Below are positions 62,066 through 64,000 of a DNA stretch of 64,000 nt, in pieces (the first letter of the stretch is position 1; the number at the start of each line of letters is the position of its first letter). The stretch spans positions 21,628,521 to 21,692,520 of the forward strand of contig NC_067124.1 of the NCBI RefSeq assembly GCF_021347895.1, in the 5' to 3' direction. The notes below the pieces were generated by a model that saw nothing but the letters and a program-made list of their open reading frames with translations, was not told the origin of the DNA and made no database searches. The stretch comes from Acanthochromis polyacanthus. Lineage: Eukaryota > Chordata > Actinopteri > Pomacentridae. The position numbers and the translations under genes were made by a program.

Positions 62066-62957
62066 TGTTCGCCAAAATTACCACACACATCTGGATTGGC
62101 GAAGCATTTGAGGTTTTTGGGGAAGTTCACCTCATTGTGGGAAAATGGCTCCATAGCGCCACCTGGAAAAATTCAAACATTTACTACGGCCAGTGCGTTT
62201 CATCTATAGGTATGAAATTAGGTAGGCATATGTACCTGCTCAAGACACCCAAAAATGTAATTGACACTCATGCCCAAAATCCAACAGGAAGTCAGTCATT
62301 TTCAATTATGTGTCATATTTGACGATTTTTGGTCATTTTTAGACAATTTCAAAAGCTATAAACTCAAACAGGGTAACACAGAGAGAGCTGAAATTTGGCC
62401 AGGATGTACAGCAGACATGGGTGATCAAAAGTTAACAAAATGCTCCACAAAAGTCTGAGGGCATGGAAATGGCGACCCCTGGATTTTGACAATTCGCCAT
62501 AAAATAGGAAATGCTGTGTGACTGCCCTGAACATGCTCCAATGTGCCTCAAATTTTGTATGATCGATCAATATCCTGCCCTGATCGCATTCTGATATAAA
62601 GCCACAGTTATAGCGCCACCTAGTGGATGGAAGGAAATGCTCTATAACTGGCCTGTCCATGCTCCGATCTGCTTGAAACTTCACATGCGTGATCAGAGAC
62701 CAATCCTGATCACATCCATAGGCCAATATACACTCTCGGTCGCAGTGACACCTGCTGGATGGACAGGAAAAGCTCTATAACTAGCCTCTACATGCTCCAA
62801 TCTGCCTGAAATTTTACATGTGTAATCAGAGTCCAACCCTCATCACAGTCACAGATCGACATACACTCTCGGTCACATCGCCACTGGGTGGACATGTGTG
62901 GATTCGCCGACCAGCAAGGATGCGAGGACCCGTCCAACTCTGCTTGCAGCTTTAATT
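62066..62957 (+). repeat. Tandem-modular teleost repeat, 3' part complete
   Basis: Shares CATGCTCCAATCTGCCTGAA and ATAGCGCCACCT motifs with the copy at 56206. Units of about 128 bp start near 62506, 62634 and 62762, each running from AGGAAATGCT or a variant to a GGATGG-like end. It terminates in the family's typical end GCGAGGACCCGTCCAACTCT and GCTTGCAGCTTTAATT at about 62926-62957. The 5' start of the family is absent. The minus-strand frame at 62364-62726 is an artefact of the regular units. Confidence 0.82.
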
Positions 62958-64000
62958 TACTTGTGAGATGCTGAGTTAAAGCCTTTCCCACTGAATGCAT
63001 CATTGCATAATTGTAGACACATGAAAAGCTACTGCAGCAAGTGAGGTTGTCCCTATTGAACGCACCTGACTTGTAAGTAACTTACGTTACATGCAACATG
63101 GCACTGGAGACTCTGCATTTAAATAAATGCACAATATGGTGATCAACTATACATTCTCTGCATGGTGTGCTGGATGTGTTTGTAGTTGAATTCTCCATAT
63201 TGATGTGTTGTGCGTGCTGTGAAAAGTGATGTAATCATATAGTGAGTTTGCTGCGACAGCTACAGTCAGCATGAACAGCTTTGGAGTCCTTGAATTTATT
63301 TATGAGCAATGAGAGAAGTAATGTTATTTGTCTTCGTTCTTTGCGACACATGCTGTTGGAATAGGCAATTACGTTGAAATCTGTTTCAGTTGGAGGAATT
63401 TCTGTCTTTAAAGAAGTTTTTTTCAATCTTATCTTACCTTAAGTGTTAGTCGAAGTACTGCAAGCAGAGAAACTAATCATTGCATACACAGTCAAAAATG
63501 TTAACTCTCTTTTTCTCACTTCGTGAGATGAAAGCAGTTAAAATGTCAACTGAAATACCAATGATAGAATCAGCTGAAATTTCACTTTAAGTGTAAACCT
63601 TAGCAGTTGAACTGTAAGTTTAGTAAGATGAAAGCACCTCAACAGAGCCTCTATGAGATCAAGGAAATGCAAAGCCACAGTAGTCTGTAATTAATGTAAA
63701 TCATAGTCCCTTTTTCACAGTATGCTGTCTAATTAGGCCTAACAGAAGGTCAAGGGAAAAGGTAATATATCACAGTGAAATATTGCTTTGTTTTTCTTGA
63801 GAACAAAACATTTTGTTTTCGTAGCCTCCTTTATCTTCACTGGATGGTTGAAAATGTGAGTAGGCCGACTGCAAGTGGAGTTGAAAATGATTGTATGTCA
63901 ACGTTATGGTAAATATTTGAACCAGATATCCATGCAGTGCAAGTTGTTCCCTGTAAAAGTGCTGTCTTGGTCGGGACAGCTGGAGGGCAACTGTGACAGC
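62958..64000. other. Intergenic DNA, no gene seen
   Basis: AT-rich. No gene, RNA or repeat recognised up to the window edge. Confidence 0.45.

Noticed and set aside
1..64000. CRISPR arrays, bacterial operons, phage genes
   Set aside because: The sequence is vertebrate nuclear DNA; no regularly spaced repeats of the CRISPR type or prokaryotic gene structure occur.

Overview
The window is vertebrate nuclear DNA, almost certainly from a teleost fish and probably a percomorph. It is AT-rich, has no operons or long continuous reading frames, and carries repeat families I recognise as typical of teleosts: several Tc1-lineage transposons, tRNA-derived SINEs, piggyBac- and hAT-like MITEs, a decayed LINE, the GGTCCGAGCACCGA repeat and an old MITE-like family with ATTAATCGATTAATC-type ends. 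Family identities come from recognition, not a search. I find no intact host protein-coding gene. The window reads as a gene desert or the inside of one very large intron.

Layout. 1-14.2 kb is mostly unremarkable intergenic DNA, with a Tc1-type terminal remnant (about 7.0-7.4 kb) and a minus-strand SINE (12.69-13.06 kb). 14.24-15.75 kb is a nearly complete Tc1-like element with long inverted repeats and an almost open DD34E transposase. 16.59-17.15 kb is a short element with a perfect 9-bp flanking duplication that carries a RecQ-like helicase N-terminal fragment. 21.90-22.71 kb is a three-level nest: a SINE inside a fold-back transposon inside an older repeat. 29.9-30.95, 42.08-42.42 and 46.86-47.14 kb hold decayed Tc1-type copies. 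45.43-46.00 kb is a hAT-like MITE with a duplicated end. 47.28-47.82 kb is a piggyBac-like MITE. 51.24-51.85 kb is a decayed minus-strand LINE reverse transcriptase fragment.

53.49-54.02 kb is an intronless copy of nicotinamide riboside kinase 2 (NMRK2) with one in-frame stop and a lost C-terminus: a processed pseudogene. 56.2-57.2 and 61.7-62.96 kb hold related tandem-modular repeats carrying CTCF-like motifs and a perfect RFX X-box-like site. Between them, 58-61.6 kb is an odd block: an A-rich degenerate array, three 62-bp tandem units, a convergent pair of tRNA-like sequences each followed by a T-run, and a strong G-quadruplex-forming tract.

The genes do not act as a pathway; the biology here is mobile-element history. 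The best candidates for something little described are the 9-bp-TSD element with the RecQ-like coding fragment, the convergent tRNA-like pair in its low-complexity block, and the nested fold-back element.
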